Shown here piece after piece: positions 16,793-24,564 of a DNA stretch of 34,500 nucleotides. The stretch comes from Myxococcales bacterium (GTDB taxonomy: Bacteria; Myxococcota_A; Polyangia; Polyangiales; SLQV01). The first letter of the stretch is position 1. The number at the start of each line of letters is the position of its first letter. The stretch is taken from contig SLQV01000094.1 of assembly GCA_007131285.1 (NCBI GenBank), positions 1-34,500 of the forward strand, given 5' to 3'. The position numbers and the translations under genes are program-made. The notes under the pieces were generated by a model that saw only the letters and a list, made by a program, of their open reading frames with translations, did not search any database and had not been told where the DNA came from.

Positions 16793-18355
16793 TTATTCCC
16801 ACTCGATGGTGGCGGGAGGCTTTGAGGAGATGTCGTAGACGACGCGGTTGCAGCCGCGCACTTCGTTGATGATACGAGACGATGCGCGGGCGAGAACCTC
16901 GTAGGGCAAGCGCGCCCAGTCGGCGGTCATGCCGTCTCGAGATTCCACGGCGCGGATGCAGATAGTGTATTCGTAGGTGCGTCCATCGCCCATCACGCCG
17001 ACGCTGCGCACCGGCAGCAGTACACAAAATGACTGCCAAACACTTTCGTAGAGGCCTGCCGCGCGTATCACTTCGTCCAGAATCTCGTCGGCATCGCGGA
17101 GGATGCGTAGCTTTTCCTCGGACACCTCGCCGAGGCAACGAATCGCGAGGCCAGGGCCGGGGAAAGGTTGCCGCCAGAGCATGTCGTGAGGCATGCCGAG
17201 GGTAACGCCTGCCTCGCGAACCTCGTCCTTGAAGAGTTCCCGAAGGGGCTCGATTAGCCTGAGCTTCATATGCTCCGGTAAGCCGCCGACGTTATGGTGA
17301 CTCTTAATAACGGCGCTTGGTCCCTTTGCCGAAATGCTCTCAATCACGTCCGGATAGAGCGTGCCCTGGACCAAGTAGGCGACGTCGCCAATTTTGGCCG
17401 CTTCCTCGTCAAACACCTCGATAAAGACGCGCCCGATGACCTTACGTTTCTCCTCGGGGTCTTCCACTCCCACGAGCGCCGCAAGGAAGCGCTCGGCAGC
17501 ATCCACATGGATAAGCTTGAGCTGGATTTGGTCGCGGAACATGTGCACTACGCCCGCCGCCTCGTGCTTGCGCAACAATCCGTTGTCTACGAAGATGCAC
17601 GTGAGGCGCTCACCAATCGCACGCTCAACCAGAACAGCGGCAACGGAGGAGTCCACTCCGCCGCTCAGTCCGCAAATAACCTGGCCATCGGCAGCATCTC
17701 GCGCCACTGCCTCAATCGACCACTCGACAAAGGAACTCGGCGTCCAGTTGGGTTCGCACTTCACTACCTCAAAGAGAAAGGCGCGCAATAGCTCCGTGCC
17801 CTGGGGCGTGTGGGCAACTTCTGGGTGAAACTGAAGGCCATAAATGCGTCGCTTTTTGTCGACCATGGCTGCCAGCGGCGCGCTCGGGCTTTGGGCAGAA
17901 ACGACAAAGCCAGGAGGCAGGGCATCCACACGGTCGCCGTGGCTCATCCAGACAGCGAGCGTGTCGTTCGGCTCAAATGCTGCGAATAATCCGTCTTGTT
18001 CGAGCACGGTGATTTGCGCTGGGCCGTATTCGCGGTGGGTGGCCGCGCTGACCTTTCCCCCGAGGACATGGCAGAGCAGCTGCATGCCGTAACAGATGCC
18101 TAAAATGGGCAGCTCAAGCTCGAAGAGCTTCACGTCGATGCCAGGTGCGCCCTCATCGAATACCGAGCTCGGGCCCCCAGATAGAATGAGCGCCTTAGGT
18201 TGCAGCGCCGCGACAGTGTCGGCCTGAATACTGCAATCCACAATCTCGCAGTAAACCCGCTGTTCACGGATGCGCCTCGCGATGAGCTGAGTGTACTGCG
18301 ATCCATAGTCAATGATGAGAATCGTGGGTGTCAGGCTGCCGCTGCGTGCGTGCAT
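16793..18355 (-). CDS. guaA: GMP synthase (glutamine-hydrolysing) GuaA
   Basis: GuaA aminates XMP to GMP using glutamine and ATP, the last step of guanine nucleotide synthesis. The class I amidotransferase domain shows nucleophile C88 in 'GICYGMQ' and H177/E179 in 'FHPEV'. The ATP pyrophosphatase domain has the P-loop S-G-G-V-D-S-S at 231-237. The C-terminal dimerisation domain ends with the family-typical 'KPPATIEWE'. The length is 520 residues from ATG 18355, which has a clear GGAG just upstream on the minus strand; the frame stays open further upstream but without homology. It lies about 100 bp downstream of guaB on the same strand, so the pair forms a guaBA operon. I see no purine riboswitch fold in the short gap. 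Confidence 0.96.
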   Translation of the reverse strand: MHARSGSLTPTILIIDYGSQYTQLIARRIREQRVYCEIVDCSIQADTVAALQPKALILSGGPSSVFDEGAPGIDVKLFELELPILGICYGMQLLCHVLGGKVSAATHREYGPAQITVLEQDGLFAAFEPNDTLAVWMSHGDRVDALPPGFVVSAQSPSAPLAAMVDKKRRIYGLQFHPEVAHTPQGTELLRAFLFEVVKCEPNWTPSSFVEWSIEAVARDAADGQVICGLSGGVDSSVAAVLVERAIGERLTCIFVDNGLLRKHEAAGVVHMFRDQIQLKLIHVDAAERFLAALVGVEDPEEKRKVIGRVFIEVFDEEAAKIGDVAYLVQGTLYPDVIESISAKGPSAVIKSHHNVGGLPEHMKLRLIEPLRELFKDEVREAGVTLGMPHDMLWRQPFPGPGLAIRCLGEVSEEKLRILRDADEILDEVIRAAGLYESVWQSFCVLLPVRSVGVMGDGRTYEYTICIRAVESRDGMTADWARLPYEVLARASSRIINEVRGCNRVVYDISSKPPATIEWE

Positions 18356-18458
18356 GGGTTTTTCTCCTTCGGCGCAGCTGCGCCTTAATCCATCTCTTGG
18401 CGCCGCCTCTTCGCGGACTCCCAACATGCAAAGTGTTGAGCCGTCACGCTCAGACTAT

Positions 18459-19946
18459 TCAGCCATCCATGCGGTAGTTGGGCGCTTCCACTGTGACCAT
18501 CACGTCGTGCACGTGGGCTTCCCGAAGTCCCTGGGGAGATTGGCGCACAAAGCGAGCCTGAGTTCGGAGCGCGTCAATCGAACGATTGCCCGTGTACCCC
18601 ATCCCGGCCCGCAGGCCACCCACCAGCTGGTAGATAATGCTGGAAAGCGAACCACGGTAAGGGACGCGTCCTTCGATGCCCTCGGGCACAAGTTTTGTGG
18701 CTTCGCGGACGCCACTCTGACCGTAGCGATCTTTAGAGCCCGCTTTCATCGCACCGATCGAGCCCATGCCACGGTAGGTCTTGTACGTACGGCCCTGGTA
18801 GATTTCAAGTTCGCCGGGGGCCTCATCCGCACCCGCGAAAAGCGAACCAATCATCACTGCGTTGGCACCCGCTGCAATGGCTTTTACGAGATCTCCGCTG
18901 AATTTGACACCGCCATCGGCGATGACAGGCGTATCAAGTGCGGTGGCTGCCTCGACGCAATCCATAATTGCGCTTACCTGTGGGACGCCAACGCCGGCTA
19001 CGATGCGCGTGGTGCAAATGGAGCCAGGGCCTACGCCAACCTTCACCGCGTCGGCACCGGCATCCACTAGCCGACGAACTGCTTTTCCATTGGCAATGTT
19101 ACCGGCGATGACCTGGATATCTGGGTAATGGCGCTTGATGTCCGCGATGGCTTCCAGGACACCCCGCGAGTCCCCGTGAGCGGTGTCTAGAACTATGACG
19201 TCCACGCCCGCCGCAACAAGCGCCGCGCAGCGCGTTGCGCGGTCTTCACCGACACCGACTGCCGCACCGCAGCGCAGGCGGCCCAGCTCGTCTTTGACCG
19301 CGGCTGGAAACCTATCGGATTGCAACAGGTCGCGTATGGTAATGAGGCCCACCAAGTCACCTTGCTCGTTAACTACGAGTAGTTTTTCGATGCGGTGCTT
19401 GTGCAGTAGCTCGCGCGCTTCATCTCCGGTGACGCCGGGCGTCACGGTCACAAGATTGCGGGTCATCACGCCCGCCACGCGCTGGTCGAGGTTGGTTTCA
19501 AAGCGCAAGTCACGCGAGGTTAGGATGCCCACAGGCCGGGGGCCATCCACGACCGGAAGGCCAGAGATATTGTGCTCGCGCATGAGAGCCAGTGCATCGC
19601 GCAGGCTCGACTCAGGCCCGATGGTAACCGGGTCGACGATCATGCCGCTCTCGGCGCGCTTCACCCGGAGCACTTCCCGCGCCTGCGCCTCTGTGGTCAG
19701 GTTCTTGTGGATGATGCCAAGGCCGCCCTCGCGTGCCATCGTGGCCGCGGCCCGCCATTCGGTCACCGTGTCCATCGCACTGGAGATAAGGGGTATATTG
19801 AGTTCGAGGTTGCGCGTCAGCCGGGTCCGGACGTCCACCTCATGAGGCACAAAGTCGGCATGCTCCGGCAACAGTAAGACATCGTCGAAAGTAAGGGCTT
19901 CACGCAGTATTCGAGCGTTTCCCGCTGGTGTCGTCGAAATCGCCAT
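18459..19946 (-). CDS. guaB: Inosine-5'-monophosphate dehydrogenase GuaB
   Basis: GuaB oxidises IMP to XMP with NAD+, the committed step to guanine nucleotides. The N-terminal barrel part ('[16 protein letters not shown]'), two inserted CBS domains (about 90-205, '[13 protein letters not shown]...' and '[13 protein letters not shown]...'), and the catalytic loop 'GPGSICTTR' with C311 are all visible. The flap region ('[10 protein letters not shown]', 'EGRVPYRG') also fits. The protein is 495 residues from ATG 19946. A GTG at 19979 in the same frame would add 11 residues; neither start has a strong ribosome-binding site. It precedes guaA and is presumably regulated with it. The 335-bp region upstream probably holds the promoter, which I cannot place with confidence. 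Confidence 0.96.
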   Translation of the reverse strand: MAISTTPAGNARILREALTFDDVLLLPEHADFVPHEVDVRTRLTRNLELNIPLISSAMDTVTEWRAAATMAREGGLGIIHKNLTTEAQAREVLRVKRAESGMIVDPVTIGPESSLRDALALMREHNISGLPVVDGPRPVGILTSRDLRFETNLDQRVAGVMTRNLVTVTPGVTGDEARELLHKHRIEKLLVVNEQGDLVGLITIRDLLQSDRFPAAVKDELGRLRCGAAVGVGEDRATRCAALVAAGVDVIVLDTAHGDSRGVLEAIADIKRHYPDIQVIAGNIANGKAVRRLVDAGADAVKVGVGPGSICTTRIVAGVGVPQVSAIMDCVEAATALDTPVIADGGVKFSGDLVKAIAAGANAVMIGSLFAGADEAPGELEIYQGRTYKTYRGMGSIGAMKAGSKDRYGQSGVREATKLVPEGIEGRVPYRGSLSSIIYQLVGGLRAGMGYTGNRSIDALRTQARFVRQSPQGLREAHVHDVMVTVEAPNYRMDG

Positions 19947-20281
19947 GCGCGAGCCTAGCGCAAATCTGTCACCATTCACACCGTCGGCACGCCAAAGAAA
20001 AGATACGCTGCCAAAAAGGTCGAAGCCTTAAGTTGAGGACATCTCGCAGACCGCGCAGATGGATGTTCGCCGCATTTACTCGCATGGAGCCACGATGCGT
20101 GCAGCTGCGCTGCTGTCGATGGGGCCGGCGAACTTAGACGGGTTGCGGCGACCTAAATACAGGCTCCGGTGCCTACTTGCTTGTGGCTGAAGGCTCTCGG
20201 CTTGTTAACTCTCATGAACGCTTATGGCAGTTGAGCCTTGGCACCGGCGTGCACGCGAACTAATCTGGTTCCTAGAAGAAG
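19947..20281. other. Divergent intergenic region between guaB and a small gene
   Basis: This 335-bp gap holds the upstream regions of guaB (minus) and the small gene at 20282 (plus). I see no gene, tRNA or riboswitch. A minus-strand TATCTT near 20000 could be a -10 for guaB, but no matching -35 lies at normal distance. Confidence 0.35.
20238..20266 (+). promoter_or_regulatory. Candidate sigma70 promoter for the small gene at 20282
   Basis: TTGGCA (20238-20243) and TAATCT (20261-20266) are separated by 17 bases. The -35 matches consensus at five of six positions and the -10 at three, including the conserved T, A and final T. Transcription would begin near 20273, giving a very short leader before the ATG at 20282. 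This would explain the lack of a normally spaced ribosome-binding site. Confidence 0.3.
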
Positions 20282-20629
20282 ATGAGGCGGCCAGCGAGTG
20301 ACGAGTCCCCCTTTTCCGAAGCCCCCGAGGGCGAGTCGGAGCATGAGTTTATCGGATACGAGCGACGCTTTGTCGCGCGTTTCGACAATAAGGCGGCGGG
20401 CACGTACGTGAAGTTTGGGCGTCATCTCGTGCAGCGCCTCGACCGCCTCGCGTTCGGGGAACGTCTTGCTGCTTACCAGGTGCTCTGCAAAGAGATCGAC
20501 ACGATGATGGCTTCGGGTTCAACCCTGAGCGAACGGGTCATGCTCGATCTCGAAGAGGCAGCCAGTTGGTTGCTCTTGCCTTCTCCAAACCTCTTCGATC
20601 TATTCAACGAGGCCGATGATTTTGCCTAG
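20282..20629 (+). CDS. Small conserved-looking protein, unknown function
   Basis: A 115-residue acidic soluble protein that I do not recognise. Codon choice with GC-rich third positions supports real coding. A stop codon at 20273-20275 in the same frame makes ATG 20282 the only nearby start. The middle ('YERRFVARFDNKAAGTYVKFGRHLVQRLDRLAFGERL') looks like a basic amphipathic helical segment. The C-terminal half looks like two helices with acidic residues, ending in 'DLFNEADDFA'. There is no signal peptide or membrane segment. It converges on the RHH/ParA operon, with only 98 bp and a tandem repeat array between them, so a link to that module is possible but is inference from position alone. 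Confidence 0.65.
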   Translation: MRRPASDESPFSEAPEGESEHEFIGYERRFVARFDNKAAGTYVKFGRHLVQRLDRLAFGERLAAYQVLCKEIDTMMASGSTLSERVMLDLEEAASWLLLPSPNLFDLFNEADDFA

Positions 20630-20657
20630 CCTCTAGATGCACTTGACTGATCGAGCC

Positions 20658-20669
20658 GTCGCGCGCGAC
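20658..20669. promoter_or_regulatory. 12-bp perfect palindrome beside the tandem repeats
   Basis: GTCGCGCGCGAC is its own reverse complement. It lies six bases before the three 13-bp repeats in the short gap between convergent genes. It could be a protein-binding site; GC-rich palindromes of this length also arise by chance in such DNA. Confidence 0.3.
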
Positions 20670-20675
20670 GCCTAC

Positions 20676-20714
20676 GAGACCGAGCGTTGAGACCGAGCGT
20701 TGAGACCGAGCGTT
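20676..20714. repeat. Three exact 13-bp tandem repeats (possible centromere-like site)
   Basis: GAGACCGAGCGTT occurs three times without spacing at 20676-20688, 20689-20701 and 20702-20714. The array is 14 bases past the end of the ribbon-helix-helix gene of the ParA operon. RHH partition proteins are known to bind arrays of short direct repeats, so this may be the binding site of the neighbouring protein. A simple slippage repeat is the alternative. Confidence 0.55.
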
Positions 20715-20727
20715 CAGCAACCGTTAC

Positions 20728-21147
20728 CTAGTCGCGGGGGAGATTGTCGACATCGAGGTGCTTGAGTGCGAGGCGGATAAGCGAGCTGCGAGATACTCGA
20801 CGGTGTCCGTGGGCTTTGAGGGCTTCAACTTTGGCGTCCAGTTCTACGAGGTCTTCGCTGTACAGAGATATGCAGATGACATCGTAGTGATCGGGCTTCG
20901 GGAGGGCGCGGCGCATGCGCTTGCGCCCCGCGGAGGCGTTCTGCCTAGCCGCATGCTCCGATGCGCTTAGGGCTTGTTTCGCATCACGGGAGGGGTGCCC
21001 CTGCGTCGTGCGTGCAAAGCGGGCATCCGTCTCGGCATCGACCACCTCCACAGAGGCCGCTGTGCCGCTGTAGAAGGTTTCTTTGAGAACATGACGGACT
21101 TCATCGGCGTCAAGAAGTTGATGAAGCTCATTCACGTTCCCTGCCAT
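20728..21147 (-). CDS. Ribbon-helix-helix protein, probable ParG/CopG-like partner of ParA
   Basis: A 139-residue protein with a hydrophilic N-terminal part and a C-terminal segment of about 50 residues that reads as a ribbon-helix-helix fold: strand 'DVICISLYSED', helix 'LVELDAKVEALKAHG', then 'RRVSRSSLIRLALKHLD'. Residues about 45-85 are rich in Arg, Ala and Ser and are probably flexible. This architecture, a mobile basic N tail plus a C-terminal RHH dimerisation and DNA-binding domain, is that of ParG-type centromere-binding proteins, which follow parF-type ParA genes. Here the gene follows a ParA gene by 76 bp on the same strand. The ATG at 21147 has a GGGGAG upstream. Sequence identity to ParG itself is not evident; it may instead be a CopG-type autorepressor. 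Confidence 0.65.
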   Translation of the reverse strand: MAGNVNELHQLLDADEVRHVLKETFYSGTAASVEVVDAETDARFARTTQGHPSRDAKQALSASEHAARQNASAGRKRMRRALPKPDHYDVICISLYSEDLVELDAKVEALKAHGHRRVSRSSLIRLALKHLDVDNLPRD

Positions 21148-21223
21148 GCTCTGCGTCTCCCCTGCTTGCCGTACCGACGATGTGTGTCGCGAGTGACTGC
21201 CTTGTGACGGCGATCACCAGAGT

Positions 21224-22414
21224 CTAAGTACCAAATACACGCCCGACGGCGTGCTGTACACTTCTTTCACCGACGTCTGCACTGCCCTGATCGTAGTCGA
21301 TTTCATCCGTGGCCGATGGTACGACCATTGAGTGAGCCTGTCTCGCAGCACCTGCCAGCGCATCACCTTCAAGTCGTTTAAGTAAAGAAGTCACTAGGTT
21401 GCGGTAATCTTCTGCGCCGTGACTCTCCGGCGCATACTCAAAAATCGTCTGTTTAGCGGTAGGTGCCTCCCGCAGACGCGTGTTGACTCGGATGGGCTCG
21501 AGGCAACGATCGCTAAAGTGGGTCTGGAGCGCATCAATCGCATCTCGGGCGATCCGGTTACGAACATCGAAGAAAGTGGGCAGCACGCCGAGTAGCGAAA
21601 TATCATGTTTGAGGAGTTCGCGAACGTTGCGGAAGGTCCGCAAGACCTGGCGCACGCCGATGAGGGACAGATAGTCGCAAGAGACTGGAACAAGGACGCT
21701 ATCGGCAAAGACAAGCGCATTCTGATTCATGAGCGATAGAGCGGGCGCGCAATCGATCACGACCACATCGTAACTGGCGGTCACGCTGGCGAGTCGTTCG
21801 CGCATGCGCCGATCTCGTTGTGGCCGAGAAGCAAGGTAAAGTTCCGCCGCGGCGAGTAGTTCGTTGGAGGTAATCACTTCCAGGTTCTGGCGCACGGGTA
21901 TCGCCGCTTCCTCGGCGGGAACGCCAACCACCAGGACATGATAGAGGGTATGCTCGCCACGGATGCCCAGGGACGCGCCGACGTTACCTTGACCATCAGC
22001 GTCAATCAGCAGGACACGTTTGCCTTGTTCGGCGAAGCCAGCCGCTACGTTGACCGCACTGGTCGTTTTACCCGTACCGCCTTTGTGATTGAATACGGCA
22101 ATCCGGCGAGCCCGCTTGACGAACCCAGACGGCCGCGGCGCATGCACGCTTTGGGCGCGGCAGGTCGTCGAGCAGAAGAAACGCTCCACGCCACCATCAA
22201 CCACCACCTGGAAGGGGAATTCGAGGGAAAAGTGCTTGCCGCAGACGCTGCACTCGCAGTTGTTTTCCGCGCCGAGCGCCCTGGCGTGACAACCCTGGGA
22301 GCAGTAGTACTCCGCACTTTTTCCGTCCGGTCCGCCGTCGAGTTTGGTTTGATAACGGAATGTAGGTTCAAAAACGGTCCTACATACGCTACAGTTCACG
22401 CTGTTGCCGGACAT
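21224..22414 (-). CDS. ParA/Soj-family ATPase with two N-terminal C4 zinc-finger-like modules
   Basis: A 396-residue protein. Residues about 100-360 are a ParA/MinD-type ATPase: deviant Walker A K-G-G-T-G-K-T-T at 111-118 with signature K111, 'VLLIDADGQGN' (A'), and 'DVVVIDCAPAL' (B). Such ATPases position DNA or protein cargo by ATP-dependent dimerisation on the nucleoid. The first 90 residues hold two tandem Cys clusters of the form C-x2-C...C-x3-C: C8/C11/C38/C42 and C55/C58/C81/C85, each followed by hydrophobic strands, like TRASH or MYND-type treble clefs. This N-terminal addition is not part of standard ParA. ATG 22414 has an AAGGGG just upstream. It is the first gene of an operon with the RHH protein. 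No ParB homolog is visible nearby, so it is probably not the main chromosomal ParABS system. Confidence 0.88.
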   Translation of the reverse strand: MSGNSVNCSVCRTVFEPTFRYQTKLDGGPDGKSAEYYCSQGCHARALGAENNCECSVCGKHFSLEFPFQVVVDGGVERFFCSTTCRAQSVHAPRPSGFVKRARRIAVFNHKGGTGKTTSAVNVAAGFAEQGKRVLLIDADGQGNVGASLGIRGEHTLYHVLVVGVPAEEAAIPVRQNLEVITSNELLAAAELYLASRPQRDRRMRERLASVTASYDVVVIDCAPALSLMNQNALVFADSVLVPVSCDYLSLIGVRQVLRTFRNVRELLKHDISLLGVLPTFFDVRNRIARDAIDALQTHFSDRCLEPIRVNTRLREAPTAKQTIFEYAPESHGAEDYRNLVTSLLKRLEGDALAGAARQAHSMVVPSATDEIDYDQGSADVGERSVQHAVGRVFGT

Positions 22415-22727
22415 GTGCGCCCCTTTCTGTTGCGAGTAGCACCATCGCACACTTCCTCCTAGCCACTCAATGGGGTTTTTTCGGAAATCGCTGGAAATGG
22501 ATCCAGGCGGGATTTAGAAGACGGGCGGTGTAGAATCGCTTGCCGTGTTGGCTTGGATGCTGCATCCGTGCAGGCGAAGCTAAGCGAGCTGCGTGTCAGG
22601 CGCAGGGCCTGAGTCTCCCGCGCGGTCCAAGAAAAGCCGCGCGCCGGTTTTCGACTTGAGTGTTCACCCGGGTTCCGTAGCCGGATGTGCATTCGGTATG
22701 CATATCGTTTTGTTGGATGTCGGCTTT
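22415..22727. other. Divergent region between the parA-like gene and uvrC
   Basis: This 313-bp region between divergent genes must hold promoters for both. The uvrC frame is open leftward to 22593, but the extra residues do not resemble UvrC. I see no clear -35/-10 pair and no other gene. Confidence 0.3.
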
Positions 22728-24560
22728 ATGGATGACACTGCGTTATCGCGCCGTTTGGCCACGTTGCCGGCGAGTCCGGGGGTCTATCTTTTCAAGAGCC
22801 GTGATGGCCGCACGCTCTACGTCGGCAAGGCGCGCTCGCTGCGCGCCCGTGTACGTTCCTACTTTGCGCCGAGCAGTAGCGACGAGCGCGCTTTTATTCA
22901 GCATTTGCGCAAGGATCTCGGTGATATATCCACCATCGTTAGTGCGAGTGAAACGGAGGCTGCGCTTTTAGAAAACCAGCTCATTAAAGCGGAGCAGCCC
23001 CGCTATAACATCAAGCTCAGGGACGATAAGGAGTTCCTTTCGCTGCGTCTCGATAGGTCGGTGGCCTGGCCCCGCGTTCAGGTCGTGCGGCGGCCAAAGC
23101 AGGACGGCGCGGACTACTTCGGCCCGTTTCCATCGGCAACGGTGGCGCGGGATATGAGCCGTCTGGCAAAACGCCATTTTCAACTGCGCACGTGTACCGA
23201 CCGTGAGTTCGCTTCGCGTTCGCGTCCTTGCTTACAGTATCATATTAAGCGCTGTCCTGCGCCGTGCGTGCTGGAGGTGGCGCCCGAGCGCTACGCTGCG
23301 GAGGTGGATTTGGTCCGCAAGTTTCTCGGTGGCCTTGATGCGGGGCTGTTGGAAAAACTGCGCACACGCATGGCGCAGGCTGCGGCAGACCTCGACTTCG
23401 AAGAAGCAGCGCGCCTTCGTGACCAGTGTCGCGCGCTGGAGCGTCTTGATGCGCGGCAGTCGGTGAGCGGCACGCGTGACCTTGACCTCGATGCTGTGGC
23501 GCATTTTCGCCGCGATGAAGAGGCGGAAGTGGCCCTCTTTGTCGTGCGCGGTGGGCGTCTCATCGGGGTGCACACCTATTCACTCCATCGCGTGCGCGTG
23601 CCGGACACGGAGCTTATCGCGAACTTTTGCCGAGAATACTATGGTGGTGGCGCCGTTGTGCCGGGGGAGCTTTTGCTGCCGGCGACGCTGCAGCTTGAGG
23701 GAGATTGGAGCGCCTGGCTCTCGGAGGTAGCGGGGGCTCGGATAAAGGTAGTGCAGCCCAAGCGTGGCGAAAAGGCGCAGATGATGCGACTTGCGCTCGA
23801 CAATGCGGCGCATGCATTCTCCGAGAAGGAGCGGGCGCGACAGGCGTGCGATGATAGCCTTCGGCGTCTTGGGGAGCTTCTCGGCTTGCCGCACGCGCCA
23901 CGACGTATCGAGTGCATCGACGTATCGCACTTCGGCGGCGACGATACCGTCGCGGTTGTTACGGCATTAGAGGACGGGGAACTGGCGCGGGGCCGTTACC
24001 GCTCCTTCAGGCTGAAGCGCGTTTCTGGCGGTGATGACTATGCGGCACTCTACGAGGTGCTCTGTCGGCGCTTCGAGCGTAGCAAGGCCGACCCTCGGCT
24101 GTGGCGCCTGCCCGACGTATTGATCGTAGATGGCGGCAAGGGCCAGCTCGCTTCGGCGCAGGCAGCCGCGCGCGATACCGGCATTCGCGTCGCGTTGGCC
24201 GGGCTCGCGAAAGCCCGAGCCAACGTTGAAGGCGAAGTATTGGAAGACCGTCTCGTGCTTGAGGGCGAACTTGAACCCGTCAGCGCCAGCCGGGCTCGCG
24301 GCGCATTGCGACCGCTCCAGCTGCTGCGTGACGAGGCGCACCGCGCCGCGAACGCCTTGCGCGAGAAGCAAAGCAAGCGCCGCACTTTGGAGTCCTGGCT
24401 CGATGACGTTGATGGCATCGGACCGGTCGCGAAGCGCAAGATTCTTGGGAAATTCCCCACGCGCACCGCATTTATGCAGGCGACCGACGAGGCGCTTGCG
24501 CCGCTGAAGCTGAAGCGGTCGCAAATCCTCGCCCTACGCGCCCCTGCTGAGCGAGACTAG
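22728..24560 (+). CDS. uvrC: Excinuclease ABC subunit C (UvrC)
   Basis: UvrC makes both incisions around bulky DNA lesions after loading by UvrAB. The GIY-YIG nuclease domain (3' incision) begins with 'GVYLF' (18-22) and 'LYVGKARSLRARV' (30-42), with E82 in 'LLENQLIK'. The UVR motif for UvrB binding is 'LDFEEAARLRDQ'. The RNase H-like 5' nuclease has D398 in 'CIDVSHFGG', D468 in 'LIVDGGKGQL' and H538 in 'RDEAHR'. The C terminus has helix-hairpin-helix motifs ('LDDVDGIGPVAKRKILGKF'). From ATG 22728 it is 610 residues, matching E. coli. I chose this ATG because 'MDDTALSRRLATLPASPGVYLF' fits the family start. Its stop is four bases from the kinase start, so the two are probably co-transcribed. 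Confidence 0.95.
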   Translation: MDDTALSRRLATLPASPGVYLFKSRDGRTLYVGKARSLRARVRSYFAPSSSDERAFIQHLRKDLGDISTIVSASETEAALLENQLIKAEQPRYNIKLRDDKEFLSLRLDRSVAWPRVQVVRRPKQDGADYFGPFPSATVARDMSRLAKRHFQLRTCTDREFASRSRPCLQYHIKRCPAPCVLEVAPERYAAEVDLVRKFLGGLDAGLLEKLRTRMAQAAADLDFEEAARLRDQCRALERLDARQSVSGTRDLDLDAVAHFRRDEEAEVALFVVRGGRLIGVHTYSLHRVRVPDTELIANFCREYYGGGAVVPGELLLPATLQLEGDWSAWLSEVAGARIKVVQPKRGEKAQMMRLALDNAAHAFSEKERARQACDDSLRRLGELLGLPHAPRRIECIDVSHFGGDDTVAVVTALEDGELARGRYRSFRLKRVSGGDDYAALYEVLCRRFERSKADPRLWRLPDVLIVDGGKGQLASAQAAARDTGIRVALAGLAKARANVEGEVLEDRLVLEGELEPVSASRARGALRPLQLLRDEAHRAANALREKQSKRRTLESWLDDVDGIGPVAKRKILGKFPTRTAFMQATDEALAPLKLKRSQILALRAPAERD

Positions 24561-24564
24561 GCTC

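Noticed and set aside
18312-19845. Plus-strand open frames of 252 and 220 residues over guaB
   Set aside because: They are antisense shadows of guaB, composed of His/Arg/Ser-rich sequence with no domain.
20239-20254. TGGCAC-like sigma54 site upstream of the small gene
   Set aside because: The GG to GC interval is nine bases instead of ten; the overlapping sigma70-type arrangement fits better.
20676-20714. Possible CRISPR array
   Set aside because: The three 13-bp units are directly contiguous, without spacers, and no cas genes are present.
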